A DNA stretch of 64,000 nucleotides from Pseudomonas agarici (GCF_900109755.1 NZ_FOAR01000009.1:62001-126000); one strand, 5' to 3'. Shown: positions 40,506 to 49,888, counted from the first letter of the stretch. Translations and numbers: made by a program. The notes: generated by a model from the letters alone, not told the origin.

Positions 40506-40994
40506 ATGGCAACCGATATGTTTTTGAAGCTGGGCGATATCAAAGGTGAGTCCAAAGACCAGCAACACCGGGACGAGATCGAAATCCAATCGATTCAATG
40601 GGGCATGAACCAGTCCGGCTCCATGCACACGGGCAGCGGTGGCGGTTCCGGCAAGGTCAGTATCAACAACTTGTCCTTCAGTAAATCCATGGACAAGTCA
40701 TCCCCCAATCTGATGGCGGCGTGCTCCAGTGGCAAGCACTTTCCCGAAGCGACGCTCACCGTGCGCAAGGCCGGCGGCACCAGCCCGGTGGAATACCTGG
40801 TGATTACCCTCAAAGAAGTGATGGTGGCGTCCTATGGAACCAATGGCAATCAGGGTGAGGATATTTTGCATGAGGATATAGCGCTGAACTTCGCCAAGGT
40901 CGAAGTCAGCTACCAGCCGCAGAAAGCCGATGGTGGCAAGGATGGCGGGGTCATCAAGTATGGCTGGAATATTCGTGAGAACGTGAAGATTTGA
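40506..40994 (+). CDS. hcp: Type VI secretion system tube protein Hcp
   Basis: Hcp forms hexameric rings that stack into the T6SS inner tube and can carry small effectors in the lumen. The 162-residue product has the family features: MATDMFLKLGDIKGESKD at the start, IQWGMNQ, VSINNLSFSKSMDKSSP, and the C-terminal VKYGWN-type motif (here IKYGWNIRENVKI). A GGAG site precedes the ATG at 40506, and the frame's earlier starts lack one. No vgrG, tss or clpV genes are in the window, so this is an orphan hcp that must use an apparatus encoded elsewhere. Confidence 0.94.
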   Translation: MATDMFLKLGDIKGESKDQQHRDEIEIQSIQWGMNQSGSMHTGSGGGSGKVSINNLSFSKSMDKSSPNLMAACSSGKHFPEATLTVRKAGGTSPVEYLVITLKEVMVASYGTNGNQGEDILHEDIALNFAKVEVSYQPQKADGGKDGGVIKYGWNIRENVKI

Positions 40995-41126
40995 ACGAAT
41001 CGCCCATTTTTTTCCTCGACAGTGAGCACCATCTGCCAGTCAAGCCAGTACTGATGATGTGCTTTAGTCACTTTTGTTTTTTGAAAAACATATGCAGTAC
41101 TTTTTTATCAAGGAGCGAAAGTCACC

Positions 41127-41720
41127 ATGCAGCAAAACCCTTATGCAACACCCGTTGCTGAACTGTCTGAGAGTCATGCCGAAACCCCCAGTTTTTTTGT
41201 TGTTTCCTGCTCGAAGCTCATCATCATGAATATGGGGACACTGGGTTATTATAGTTTTTATTGTTACTATAAAAACTGGAAAAACTACAAGCAGGCCTCG
41301 GGTGCTGCTATCTATCCGTTAGCTCGAGCTTTTTTTTCGATAATCTACATTTTTCCGTTGCTTTCCCTGATTCATGTGAAGTTGAAAAGCCAAGGTGATA
41401 AGCCACTGTGCCCGCCTTACTTGCTGGCATCGCTGATCATCGTATTGGGTTTTTCCGAGATGCTGTCTGAGTGGCTATTTAGCATGCCGTTCAGCACGGC
41501 GATGAGGTACGGCGTAATAGGCGCTCAGATCGGCTGGCTTATCTTCGTACAGCGAATGATCAATCGGGCTGAAGGCGATCCCGAAGGTAAAGGCAATTCT
41601 CGCCTGACACCGCTGAACTATTTTGGGGTCTGTGTTGGCCTGACCCTGTGGGTGCTGATGATTTACGCGATCACTGTATTACTGATGAACGGCGAGCTGC
41701 CATTCGGCATCAGATTGTAG
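41127..41720 (+). CDS. Hypothetical membrane protein beside hcp
   Basis: A 197-residue protein with the N-terminus MQQNPYATPVAEL, four to five hydrophobic helices and a short charged loop (NRAEGDPEGKGNS). The NPY.TP start is common in small pseudomonad membrane proteins of unknown role. An AAGGAG lies 11 bases before the ATG at 41127. It sits between hcp and a second immunity-like membrane protein, so it may belong to the same island. Confidence 0.65.
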   Translation: MQQNPYATPVAELSESHAETPSFFVVSCSKLIIMNMGTLGYYSFYCYYKNWKNYKQASGAAIYPLARAFFSIIYIFPLLSLIHVKLKSQGDKPLCPPYLLASLIIVLGFSEMLSEWLFSMPFSTAMRYGVIGAQIGWLIFVQRMINRAEGDPEGKGNSRLTPLNYFGVCVGLTLWVLMIYAITVLLMNGELPFGIRL

Positions 41721-42081
41721 GTCGGGTTTAGGAGCCGTGGTGTTCAATCGCTCGTAACTAACGGCGAGTGAGCGAGGATTGTTCGTGTGGCCGATGATCA
41801 CATACGACCCCGCGTGGGCTCTACGGGCTGGCGTTGTTGCTCCCCTTGTAAGGGTTGTTGTTTCTCAACAGCCAAGGCCTGCGGGACATGTGCGGAAAAC
41901 GGGTACAAGTCCGCCATCAACGCCAGAGCCTGCGCCGCTCCTTGTCGAGCGGCGATAGGGTGCTCAAACGGAGGCTTCCGACTCCGAGCACGCGCTGCCG
42001 GTCAAGCCCGTAAGCCTCGTTCTTTTTCAAGGTGGGTGTCAGATCAAGTCGAGACTTTTACAAAAATATGAGGTTAAAGGG
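41721..42081. other. Gap with no credible gene
   Basis: This 361-bp stretch holds a cysteine-rich open frame (41787-42071) and a 54-codon frame from 41797, but neither has a ribosome site or a recognisable protein pattern. A CGGAG-N8-CTCCG hairpin lies near 41970-41990. I see no promoter or RNA gene that I can support. Confidence 0.5.
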
Positions 42082-42954
42082 ATGAATGTGTTGTCCATGT
42101 TGTCAGCTGGTGACAAATGTCGGTTTTTACCTATATTGATTCTCTTACTTCTGATCGCCATCCTCTCGTGGCTCAGCAGTGCTTTTCTGATCCAGGATTT
42201 TGCCAGTCGAGTGCTATTTCTAGGTAAGTATAATTCTATTCTAGTAAGCTTGGTTTTAAGTGTTTTATTGGTTTTTTTCGCATGCCTGGCTAGTCGAATA
42301 TTGATGGGGCGTGTCGTGTTGTTTTTTACCCTGCAATGTTTGTTGCCGGCTACCATCTTGACCTTTATCGGCGGCAATCGGCTACTCTGCTCCTTGACTA
42401 TATTTCTGGGGGTTCTCGGATTATTTGTAATGGGTCGACGACGTTGTTTGCAAGCTATTCATGTTTTGGGCGCGTCCAATCACCAGCCTGATTCGATTAT
42501 CCTCTCGTTGAGATTGAATCACTATATGTGGTGGCAGCCGTATGCGGCGCGGTATGGGTTGATTCACATAGGTGTATGGATGTCTGCAACATTTTCATTG
42601 ACAATGACTGGTTTAGCGCTAATGAACTATTACTTGCTTCCATATGGTTATATGCCGTTTGCTTGTGTTGGGGCGGCCCTCTTGATGTGTGGGTCCTTCT
42701 TTTTCTCGATTCAAGGAAGCTTCAAAGGCGCTTGGGTGTTGTTTTTTATATTGATATTTTGCCTGTTTTCCTGCCTGCCATTGATATTGGAATTTCGGCA
42801 CAAGACTTTGGCGCTGTTGAGTTTTGTATTTCCAGCGGTCGGTTTGTATTGGATGAGTACTCGCCGATACCAGCGGGGCCTCAAGGTTTTGGCGGTAGCT
42901 CGACGAGCTCGTCTAAGGCTCGAGGCATTGGAGGCAGCCATTCTTAAAACCTGA
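42082..42954 (+). CDS. Polytopic membrane protein, paralogue of the 38044 gene
   Basis: A 290-residue protein with about eight hydrophobic helices. Mid-protein LGVLGLFVMGRRRCLQAI and C-terminal VGLYWMSTRRYQRGL align with the corresponding segments of the protein encoded at 38044-38955, and both end in a basic, leucine-rich helix (RLRLEALEAAIL here, RRLTLLERQLL there). The gene is AT-rich compared with the core genome. It flanks hcp on the other side from its paralogue; a second immunity protein, perhaps an orphan one, is the simplest reading. Confidence 0.65.
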   Translation: MNVLSMLSAGDKCRFLPILILLLLIAILSWLSSAFLIQDFASRVLFLGKYNSILVSLVLSVLLVFFACLASRILMGRVVLFFTLQCLLPATILTFIGGNRLLCSLTIFLGVLGLFVMGRRRCLQAIHVLGASNHQPDSIILSLRLNHYMWWQPYAARYGLIHIGVWMSATFSLTMTGLALMNYYLLPYGYMPFACVGAALLMCGSFFFSIQGSFKGAWVLFFILIFCLFSCLPLILEFRHKTLALLSFVFPAVGLYWMSTRRYQRGLKVLAVARRARLRLEALEAAILKT

Positions 42955-43200
42955 GCCTGCCCGCCTTTTTTTGTGCGCCCTTGCGTACCACGCCCTCAAA
43001 CTGGCGCGATTCTGCTGTCGCGCTTGGCTGAGCGAGTACAACCCACGCCGAAGGCGCAGGATTTGCAGGATGGCATTTTGCGCGCTTCGGTTTAAGCCCT
43101 GGCTCGCAACTGGTACGCCGAGTCGATCCCTATCGTGTCGCGGGCTTTACCTGACGCTTACAAGGCTGCACACACAAGTCCGGTTCTGACAGGGATGATC

Positions 43201-43374
43201 TCAAGCGTCCGGCGCTTGCTCTTTTTCTTCGCTATCTTCAACGGTGACGCTTTCTGCTTCGGGGTTCAGCAACGCATCGGCCTCGGCTTTCTTGCGTTGT
43301 AGCTTTTCCTCTTTCTTCTGTTCCTTGGCCAGATCTCGTTGACGTTTGGCGAAGGAGTAATTGGGTTTGGCCAT
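43201..43374 (-). CDS. Small conserved charged protein (57 residues)
   Basis: The frame encodes MAKPNYSFAKRQRDLAKEQK followed by a lysine/glutamate-rich helix and an acidic tail ending EKEQAPDA. Short proteins with the MAKPNYSFAKRQRDLAKKQK start are widespread in pseudomonads and relatives, with no known function. The codon use is regular, and an AGAGGAT site lies upstream on the minus strand (GATCCTCT on the plus strand at about 43380-43387). Probably cytosolic and largely a charged helix. Confidence 0.8.
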   Translation of the reverse strand: MAKPNYSFAKRQRDLAKEQKKEEKLQRKKAEADALLNPEAESVTVEDSEEKEQAPDA

Positions 43375-43887
43375 GGGCGATCCTCTGGGGTCGAAGGTGA
43401 GGTTGAGCGGCGCATATTCTGCCTGTGTTCGTCACGCAGCACACGTAACAATGACACCGGCCCGGCAAGCTCAGTCTCCAGAGTAAAGGTTGGCCGACCA
43501 GGCTCCAAGCTTTAAAGCTCGTGTAGTGGCGTTTCACAGATGCCGCAGGCACCACAGGCGTAGGCGGCGAGCAAGCTGTATAGCAAGCTGTTGAGAGGCA
43601 TGGCAGACGCTCCGATAGATAATGAAGGACTAAGCTCGGTACGACATGTATCTGCGCTCGCCCGGGCGGCGCTGAAAGCTTGCTCGCCTGGCCTTCGCTC
43701 GAGAACATTTGTTACGGACCCTAATCCTAGGCTTGGCCGGCTCGTCTGGTTGGTTGATTGTATCCATCGAGGCGATAGCCTGGAATTGTATACAGTCTAT
43801 TGAGTCAGATCATGGAAAGCCTGGGTGTTTTTTGCCAGTCTTCCCGTTTGATCCGTTGATTTTCATACCCTACCTCGGAGATTTACG
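43375..43887. other. Gap upstream of azurin, with a dispersed repeat
   Basis: No gene that I can support lies in these 513 bp. On the minus strand 43513-43602 could encode a 28-residue cysteine-containing peptide (…YACGACGICETPLHEL), but without recognisable relatives. Positions 43639-43679 match 62528-62568 (34 of 41 bases), a second dispersed repeat type. The stretch just before 43888 should hold the azurin promoter. Confidence 0.5.
43639..43679 (+). repeat. 41-bp dispersed repeat, copy 1
   Basis: Shares 34 of 41 bases, ungapped, with 62528-62568, centred on the common TCTGCGCTCGCCC/GCTGCGCTCGCCC core. It is in the same orientation and lies in non-coding DNA in both places. Nature unknown. 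Confidence 0.6.
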
Positions 43888-44331
43888 ATGTTTGCTAAAG
43901 TCGTTGCGGTGTCTTTGTTGACTCTGGCCAGTGGCCAATTGTTGGCTGCCGACTGCTCGGTCACTGTCGATTCCACCGATCAGATGTCCTTCAATACCAA
44001 GGAAATCACGATTGACAAAAGCTGCAAGACATTCACTGTGAACCTGACCCATTCCGGCAGCCTGCCGAAGAATGTCATGGGCCATAACCTGGTGTTGAGC
44101 AAGACCTCCGATATGGCCGGTATTGCCACCGATGGCATAGCCGCCGGGATCGACAAGAATTATCTGAAAGACGGCGACGATCGTATCATCGCCCACACCA
44201 AGATCATCGGCGCTGGCGAGAAGGACTCGGTGAGCTTTGAGGTGTCGAAAGTGGCCGAGGGGCAATACGGGTTCTTCTGCTCGTTCCCAGGTCATATCTC
44301 GATGATGAAAGGCACTGTCACGGTCAAGTAA
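43888..44331 (+). CDS. azu: Azurin (blue copper protein)
   Basis: Azurin is a periplasmic type-1 copper electron carrier. A 20-residue signal peptide ([20 protein letters not shown]) precedes mature [13 protein letters not shown]. The copper ligands are all present: His in MGHNLVL, Cys in CSFPGH, His in the same motif and Met in HISMMKG. The disulphide cysteines (DCSVTV and KSCKTF) are also kept. GGAGAT lies upstream of the ATG. In P. aeruginosa azu is likewise close to nadE and pncB. Confidence 0.97.
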   Translation: MFAKVVAVSLLTLASGQLLAADCSVTVDSTDQMSFNTKEITIDKSCKTFTVNLTHSGSLPKNVMGHNLVLSKTSDMAGIATDGIAAGIDKNYLKDGDDRIIAHTKIIGAGEKDSVSFEVSKVAEGQYGFFCSFPGHISMMKGTVTVK

Positions 44332-44345
44332 CGGCCTTTGTCGCA

Positions 44346-44372
44346 CCTGATCCCGCGCCGTGCGGGATCAGG
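44346..44372. terminator. Hairpin between convergent azu and 44368 gene
   Basis: CCTGATCCCGC and GCGGGATCAGG make a perfect 11-bp stem with a GCCGT loop, 15 bases after the azurin stop. It overlaps the end of the convergent gene. No T-run follows on either side. Confidence 0.6.
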
Positions 44373-45063
44373 ACTGATCGCTTCTCCTTAGCTCCAGGCG
44401 AATCGTCCTTCCCTCCAATTCCTGGCGGCTGAATACGCCACCAAGCTGTTTGCGCTTGTAGTCATTGCTAAGCACCTGCCATTGTTCGTCGACGCTGTAG
44501 CAATTCAGGGTTTTCTGTGGCTCGACACCTGCCGGCGCCTCCTGTTCTTGCCAGTCGCAGAGGCCGCGATAGTGTTTTTCCCCCAAAGACGGAAAGCCCG
44601 ACACGCCCGCGCGCAGATCATCGCGCAGGGTAATGGCGCCGCTGTTGGTGATGCTGCGTTGATGGTGGTCCTGGCCATAGAACGCTTCGGTCTCGAAGCT
44701 CACCTCGCTCAGGGAGAGCTGGCAATCAGGCAGTTCATAGCCGGTGGGGATGTTGAAGTCGAAGTCGCGGTTGGCGTCTGCCGGACGAGTGTCGAAATGC
44801 AGCGTCGGATGCAGGTAGGGACAGCCCGCCTGCTGGCGGTCGGGTGCGTAGCGGGCGCTGGCGCGCAAGGCCGTCTGGCTGGGCATGGCGCCGGTCAGGG
44901 TGAAGTATTCCTGGCTGGGGCGCCCGTTGGCGGTGGCGCTTGACTGACGGGTGGCAATGGCGATCCAGCATAGCGCTCCGATCAGCCCGATCAGCGGGAT
45001 GAACCAGGGGCGCTGGAACAGAGAGGTGGCGCGGATATGAGGAGTTTTGTGCTGGAACAACAT
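44368..45063 (-). CDS. Membrane-anchored hypothetical protein
   Basis: A 231-residue protein with one N-terminal membrane helix (about residues 20-38, WFIPLIGLIGALCWIAIA) and a periplasmic domain with several cysteines (GCPYLHP, LPDCQLSL, GLCDWQ, LNCYS) that could form two disulphides. I do not recognise a family. Convergent with azu; the DUF1338 gene is about 110 bp upstream in the same direction, so they could share a transcript. Confidence 0.6.
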   Translation of the reverse strand: MLFQHKTPHIRATSLFQRPWFIPLIGLIGALCWIAIATRQSSATANGRPSQEYFTLTGAMPSQTALRASARYAPDRQQAGCPYLHPTLHFDTRPADANRDFDFNIPTGYELPDCQLSLSEVSFETEAFYGQDHHQRSITNSGAITLRDDLRAGVSGFPSLGEKHYRGLCDWQEQEAPAGVEPQKTLNCYSVDEQWQVLSNDYKRKQLGGVFSRQELEGRTIRLELRRSDQS

Positions 45064-45172
45064 CGGCGGCAGTCCTGACCAACAAGGGTTGGCGCAGACT
45101 GCCGAGGTGTGTTCGGTGTCTCAAGAGTTACCGAAGAAAAAAGAAATTTCCTACGAGATGCAGGCGGCTGTT

Positions 45173-46195
45173 TCAAGCTTTCGAGGCCGTCATCTTGAAA
45201 ATGCCCTGGGCGTTGCTGCTGTCGAAGTTCAAGTCGAGCCGGTTGGTTTGCGGATCGATCCGGCGCTGGATGAACTCGACGAAGGAGCCTGGGACTGAAT
45301 GTTCGCGGTACTGGCCTTGGGCGTCGATCAGTCCGCGGCTGACTGTGCAGGCGCGGTAGGCGGTCTGCATCACCCGGCCTGAAGCTGAGACTTCGATGCT
45401 GTCCTTCATCGGGCGCTGGCGTTGCTGCTGTTGCGCTACCGTGGCCTCCAGGTCGGCGACGCGGTCGGTGAGGTGGTTGAAGCTGTTGCCTTCGGTGGCG
45501 ATCCAGGCCATTTCCGCGCTTTCGGCGAGCAGGGCTTGGTAGTCCGCCTGGTGCACCGCGCCGTGTTGCCGGCCAAAGGCCCGGTACAGCGCCGGCAGCA
45601 GGACCAGGGCTTCGGCCAGGTGGCAATGGCGGGTCAGTCGCAGGCGCTGGAGAATGCTCAGATGTTCAGCCTGCAGCGGATCACGGCTGGAGGCGAGCAC
45701 ACGTGCGACGGCGTTCTGGAAGGTTTCGCTGAAACGTCCCGGATGCAGTTCGGAGACAAAGAACTGGGCGATATCTTCGGGTAGGTCCATCTGGCGATAG
45801 CCCCAGCCAGTCATGCCCAGCCTGGTCAGCGGATAGGTACGCACATCGGTGAAGCCCAGGGGCTCCAGCAATCGCGAGAAAGCCAGGCGCCCGCGCGGCA
45901 ACTCGCCGTTCTCGCTCCAGTCGACAGTGCGGATGGCGCCGTGGTCGAACACCACCTTGCGCCCGTCTTCGGCTTGTTCTTCCACATAATCGCGGCCATC
46001 GGGAACGGCCTCTACCAGTTTGTGGAACAGACACAGGTTCAGGGCTTCGGCCAACCAGACCCGGTGCAGGGCGTCGTCGCCGTGGGAGAAATCATGCAAT
46101 GCCGGCGGCACCTCGACATGTTTTTCCAGCCACTGGGCGGCAGGTTGGCCGAGCACGGAAGCGACAAGGGCGAACAGGCCTTCGAAGGAGGACAT
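45173..46195 (-). CDS. DUF1338 protein (2-oxoadipate dioxygenase/decarboxylase family)
   Basis: Members such as HglS of Pseudomonas putida convert 2-oxoadipate to D-2-hydroxyglutarate with an Fe(II) centre, in D-lysine catabolism. From the ATG at 46195 the protein has 340 residues: HGAIR at 85-89, NHLTDR with His241, and VPGSFVEF with Glu307. HglS uses His70, Arg74, His226 and Glu294 (from memory), so the His-Arg and His-His spacings (4 and 156) agree exactly and the last within two residues. It is about 120 residues shorter than HglS at the C-terminus. An alternative start at 46315 has no ribosome site and runs towards a MITE-like repeat. The amaA/amaB genes 4 kb away are from the same pathway. 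Confidence 0.8.
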   Translation of the reverse strand: MSSFEGLFALVASVLGQPAAQWLEKHVEVPPALHDFSHGDDALHRVWLAEALNLCLFHKLVEAVPDGRDYVEEQAEDGRKVVFDHGAIRTVDWSENGELPRGRLAFSRLLEPLGFTDVRTYPLTRLGMTGWGYRQMDLPEDIAQFFVSELHPGRFSETFQNAVARVLASSRDPLQAEHLSILQRLRLTRHCHLAEALVLLPALYRAFGRQHGAVHQADYQALLAESAEMAWIATEGNSFNHLTDRVADLEATVAQQQQRQRPMKDSIEVSASGRVMQTAYRACTVSRGLIDAQGQYREHSVPGSFVEFIQRRIDPQTNRLDLNFDSSNAQGIFKMTASKA

Positions 46196-46355
46196 TGGGG
46201 CAGGACTCGGGCGACAAAAATGAGCCCCTATGAAAGCCTTTGAATGGGAACCGGGCAAGCGAAAAAAAAAGCTGGGGTCATTCCGTTTTGTCGGGTTCAA
46301 GCGTGAGTGCGCCAATCCGATGTGGCGAGCGGGTAAGCCCGCCCGCCCTTTCCAT

Positions 46356-46459
46356 CTAGTGGCCTGTACGGTGAGTTCGTTAGCTCAAGTTCGCAGGCCA
46401 CACGTCCAGGGTCAGGGCGCTGTGACCCGCTAGCCGGGCTATGGCGAGAAATAGCAACC
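46356..46459 (+). repeat. MITE-like repeat, copy 2 (half element)
   Basis: Starts with the same CTAGTGGCCTGTACGGTGAG terminus as copy 1 and runs to the element centre (ATAGCAACC), where it stops directly at the nadE stop codon. The other terminal arm is missing. It occupies the 3' flank of nadE. Confidence 0.8.
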
Positions 46460-47287
46460 CTACGGTGCGAATGGCATCTCGCGCTTATGGTGAGTCTTTT
46501 CGTAGGTCCGACAGATGATATCGAAGGCTTCCTGGCGTACTGGTTCACCGTGCAGGAAGGCGTCGATTTCGGCATAGGTCACGCCATGAGACGCTTCATC
46601 CGGCTTGCCCGGCGACAAGTCTTCGAGATCGGCGGTGGGTATCTTTTCAACCAACGATTCAGGTGCCCCGAAGCTGCGGGCAATCGCCCGGACCTGGTTC
46701 TTTACCAGACCGCTGAGGGGCGCCAGATCACAGGCACCGTCGCCGAATTTGGTGAAGAAGCCCATCACCGCTTCCGCCGCGTGGTCGGTACCGATGACCA
46801 AACCATTGGCGGCGCCGGCGATGGTGTATTGCGCGACCATGCGCATACGCGCCTTGGTGTTGCCCAGCACGAAGTCTCGCGAGACCGCCGCCTTGCCCTC
46901 AAAGGCGGCGACTTCGCTGGCCAGCGACTTGACCGCCGGGCCGATGTTTACGGTATGGCACTCGTCAGGATCGATGAAGTTCACCGAGGCGGTGGCGTCG
47001 TGTTCGTCGAACTGAGTTTCATAGGGCAGGCGCACGGCGATAAAACGGTACTGCGTATCGCCAGTGCTTTCACGCAGTTCACGTATGGCGCGCTGGGCCA
47101 GCAAGCCGGCGGTCAGGGAGTCGACGCCGCCGCTGATGCCTAGCACCAGGGTCTTGAGGCCCGAGTTGCGCAAGCAATTGTGGATAAAGGCGACGCGTCG
47201 GGCCATCTCGGCCTCGAGGGCCGCGTAGTTGGCGAACGGCGGTTGGACCTTGAGCTGTTCAGCAATCTGGCGCTGTACCGTTTGCAT
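46460..47287 (-). CDS. nadE: NH3-dependent NAD+ synthetase
   Basis: NadE amidates deamido-NAD to NAD with ATP and ammonia, the last step of NAD synthesis. The ATP pyrophosphatase P-loop [27 protein letters not shown] and [10 protein letters not shown] motifs are present in 275 residues, without a glutaminase domain. The stop codon lies against a truncated MITE-like repeat. Transcribed in the same direction as pncB, 36 bp downstream of it, so the two are probably an operon (NAD salvage by the Preiss-Handler route). Confidence 0.96.
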   Translation of the reverse strand: MQTVQRQIAEQLKVQPPFANYAALEAEMARRVAFIHNCLRNSGLKTLVLGISGGVDSLTAGLLAQRAIRELRESTGDTQYRFIAVRLPYETQFDEHDATASVNFIDPDECHTVNIGPAVKSLASEVAAFEGKAAVSRDFVLGNTKARMRMVAQYTIAGAANGLVIGTDHAAEAVMGFFTKFGDGACDLAPLSGLVKNQVRAIARSFGAPESLVEKIPTADLEDLSPGKPDEASHGVTYAEIDAFLHGEPVRQEAFDIICRTYEKTHHKREMPFAP

Positions 47288-47323
47288 GATTCACTCCTCA
47301 CGTAACATTCAATCGAAAACAGA

Positions 47324-48523
47324 TTAATCGGTCACCTGGAACACATGGCGCAGGTAGGCAACGAAGTTCGGATCCTTGCACTGGGCCTTGCCCGGCTCGT
47401 CGGAAATCTTCGCTACGGGCTGACCGTTGCAGGCGGTCATTTTAAGCACGATGCTCATCGGGTCCACACCTGGAATGTCACAGGTGAGGTGGGTGCCGAT
47501 GCCGAAGCTGACATTGATCCGCGCGCGCAGGGCGCGGAATATCTCCAGAGCCTTGGGCAGGCTGAGGCTGTTGGAGAACACCAGGGTTTTGCTCATCGGG
47601 TCGATGCCCAATTGGTGATAACGGGCTATGCATTTTTCGCCCCAATGCACCGGGTCGCCGGAGTCATGACGCAAACCGTCGAACAGCTTGGCGAAATACA
47701 GGTCGAAATCGCGCAGGAAGGCGTCCGTGGTGATGCAATCCGTCAGGGCGATACCCAGTAGCCCGCGGTACTCGCGAACCCAGCAATCGAGTGCGGCGAT
47801 CTGGCTGTCGATCAGCCGGGGGCCGAGTTGTTGGTGGGCCATGATCCATTCGTGGGCCATGGTGCCCAAGGGTTTCATGGCGAACTCGCGGGCCAGGTGC
47901 ACATTGCTGGTGCCGACGAAGCGCCCTGGGAAGTCATGTTTGAGTACGCTGACCACCTCCTCCTGGACCCGGTAGGAGAAACGCCGGCGAGTGCCAAAAT
48001 CGGCGACCTGCAACTCGGCGAGCTCGTCGGCGGTGGCGTTGGCGGTCAGCCAGTCGAACTTGCGATACAACTGCTCGCGGGCTTGGCTCAGCAGGGTTTG
48101 CTGATAGCGGTAGCGGTTGCGCACCTCACTGACGATCGCCAACAGGGGCACCTCGAACAGAATCACGTGCAGCCATGGTCCGCGCAGGCGGATGAATAGC
48201 TCGCCGTTTTCGATCCCGGCGTGCACGTAGCGCAGGTTGAAGCGGAACAGGCCGAGAAAGCGCAGGAAGTCCGGCTTGAGGAAGCTGATGCGCTCCAGGA
48301 AACTCAACTGATCGGCACTCAGGCTCAACTCTGCCAGGCACTCGATCTGGTAACGAATTTGCGTCAGGTAGGGACGCAGGTCTTCGCTGTTGCGGCAACG
48401 AAAATCCCATTCGACTTCGACGTTCGGGTAGTTGTGCAGTACCGCCTGCATCATGGTCAGTTTGTAGAAGTCGGTGTCGAGCAGGTTCTGCACGATGCAA
48501 TCGCCGAAGGCCTTATCGCTCAT
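47324..48523 (-). CDS. pncB: Nicotinate phosphoribosyltransferase
   Basis: PncB makes nicotinate mononucleotide from nicotinate and PRPP, coupled to ATP use. The N-terminus ([20 protein letters not shown]) and the [12 protein letters not shown] motif with the histidine that is phosphorylated in the family are present. RHDSGDP and FGIGTHL form the PRPP site. The ATG at 48523 (MSDKAFGDC) has a GGAGAT about 8 bases before it, whereas 48547 has none. 399 residues. Confidence 0.96.
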   Translation of the reverse strand: MSDKAFGDCIVQNLLDTDFYKLTMMQAVLHNYPNVEVEWDFRCRNSEDLRPYLTQIRYQIECLAELSLSADQLSFLERISFLKPDFLRFLGLFRFNLRYVHAGIENGELFIRLRGPWLHVILFEVPLLAIVSEVRNRYRYQQTLLSQAREQLYRKFDWLTANATADELAELQVADFGTRRRFSYRVQEEVVSVLKHDFPGRFVGTSNVHLAREFAMKPLGTMAHEWIMAHQQLGPRLIDSQIAALDCWVREYRGLLGIALTDCITTDAFLRDFDLYFAKLFDGLRHDSGDPVHWGEKCIARYHQLGIDPMSKTLVFSNSLSLPKALEIFRALRARINVSFGIGTHLTCDIPGVDPMSIVLKMTACNGQPVAKISDEPGKAQCKDPNFVAYLRHVFQVTD

Positions 48524-48657
48524 AACGAATATCTCCATGCCGGTCACCGCTGACGGCGTTCTGGCAGTGTTTAAGTGAGTGCCACTAGTGGCGCATACCC
48601 GTGGGCCGTTTTACCAGCGATTTTTATCGAGACAGCGTGCCCGCTCATCGGCGGGGA

Positions 48658-49563
48658 TCAGGCGTGAATGGGAGGGGCAATCTGCTCCAGCATCCAGCGC
48701 ACGAAATCCCGCACCTTCGGCACGTCCGCCGAATGCTCCGGGTACGCCAGGTAATAGGCGTCATGGCTGGGCATCGCATGCTGCCAGGGAACGACCAACT
48801 TGCCGTCGGCCAGTTCCTCTTCCACCAGGAATCGTGGCAGCAAGGCCACGCCACAACCGACCTGCGCTGCGCGAATGCATATGTAGAAGGTTTCGAAGCG
48901 CGGCCCGTGGTAGCTGTGCTCGGTCTGATAACCTTGGCTTTCGAACCAATCATGCCAGGCCTGGGGGCGTGAGGCGTTCTGCAACAGGACCAGGTCGCTC
49001 AACTGCCTCGGGTCGACGAACGGCTTGTCCGGCAGGCTGGAAGGCGCGCATACGGGCACCAGTTCTTCGCTGAACAGCTTCACGCACTCGGTGCCTGGGC
49101 GCGAGCCCGGGCCGAAATAGAATGCCAGGTCGCTGCGGCCTTGCAGGAGGTCGTCGGCTTGCTGCTCGTTGCACAGATCCAGGTGAATGTGCGGGTGACG
49201 CAGGCGCCACCCCTTGAGCCGTGATACTAGCCAGCGAGCGCCGAAGGTCGAAGGCGTGGACACTCGCAGGACTTCGGTCTCGCCGCCGTAGGAGCGCAGG
49301 TAATGTGTCGATATTTCCATCTGGGTCAGGATTTTTCGGACTTCAATCAGGTATAGATCGCCCGCTGGCGTCAGTTGCAGGCGCCGCCGAATCCGGCGGA
49401 ACAGCAGGTGCTGGAGTAACGCCTCAAGCTGCGCGACCTGTTTGCTGACGGCGCTCTGGGTAAGATTCAGCTCTTGCGCCGCGCGGGTGAAGCTCAAATG
49501 GCGGCTGACGGCCTCGAAGCATTGCAGGGCGGTGATTGAGGGCAGGTGTCTTTTATTCAGCAT
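48658..49563 (-). CDS. LysR-family regulator of the ama (pipecolate) genes
   Basis: A LysR-type transcriptional regulator of 301 residues, with an N-terminal winged helix-turn-helix (FEAVSRHLSFTRAAQELNLTQSAVSKQVAQLE at about 14-45) and a C-terminal effector domain of the GcvA/AmpR type. It is divergent from amaB, as PP_5259 is in P. putida, so it probably controls amaB/amaA in response to a lysine or pipecolate derivative. The intergenic region that should hold its operator now contains a MITE-like repeat (49660-49824). Confidence 0.88.
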   Translation of the reverse strand: MLNKRHLPSITALQCFEAVSRHLSFTRAAQELNLTQSAVSKQVAQLEALLQHLLFRRIRRRLQLTPAGDLYLIEVRKILTQMEISTHYLRSYGGETEVLRVSTPSTFGARWLVSRLKGWRLRHPHIHLDLCNEQQADDLLQGRSDLAFYFGPGSRPGTECVKLFSEELVPVCAPSSLPDKPFVDPRQLSDLVLLQNASRPQAWHDWFESQGYQTEHSYHGPRFETFYICIRAAQVGCGVALLPRFLVEEELADGKLVVPWQHAMPSHDAYYLAYPEHSADVPKVRDFVRWMLEQIAPPIHA

Positions 49564-49659
49564 AAACGGGCCTTTTTTCCTGTTGCTTGCGCTGCATGAA
49601 TAAACGGAATGATATCTCGCCTAAAGGTCGTTTGTTGGTAAGTCTCGGCACCGCTACAA

Positions 49660-49824
49660 CTAGATGCCTGTGTGGTGAATTTTATGAGTCAATTTCGGAT
49701 GCCACACGTCCCTGGCCGGCGTTGCTGTTGCTCGCCATAGCCTGGCTAGACGAGTCACCGCGCCTTGGCCATGGACGTGTGGCCTCCGAACTCGAGCTAA
49801 CGAAGTCACCGTACAGGCCACTAA
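49660..49824 (-). repeat. MITE-like repeat, copy 3 (165 bp, inverted)
   Basis: Same 165-bp length and ends as copy 1 but in opposite orientation: it begins CTAGATGCCTGTGTGGTGAA and ends CACCGTACAGGCCACTAA. It lies between the divergent LysR gene and amaB, about 65 bases before the amaB start. Confidence 0.85.
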
Positions 49825-49888
49825 GCGGTTCGAAATGCCGTGTTTCTCGGCTGAAGATTTCCAATTCCCGTCTCAAGGAGTGACTCCC

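Noticed and set aside
43238..43708. Minus-strand open frame of 156 codons before azurin
   Set aside because: Overlaps the small conserved protein at 43201-43374 in another frame and has no recognisable pattern or start site.
46249..46275. A GGAACC at about 46249 as a second hrp box
   Set aside because: No CCACNNA follows at 15-16 bp, and the downstream region on that strand has no gene to drive.
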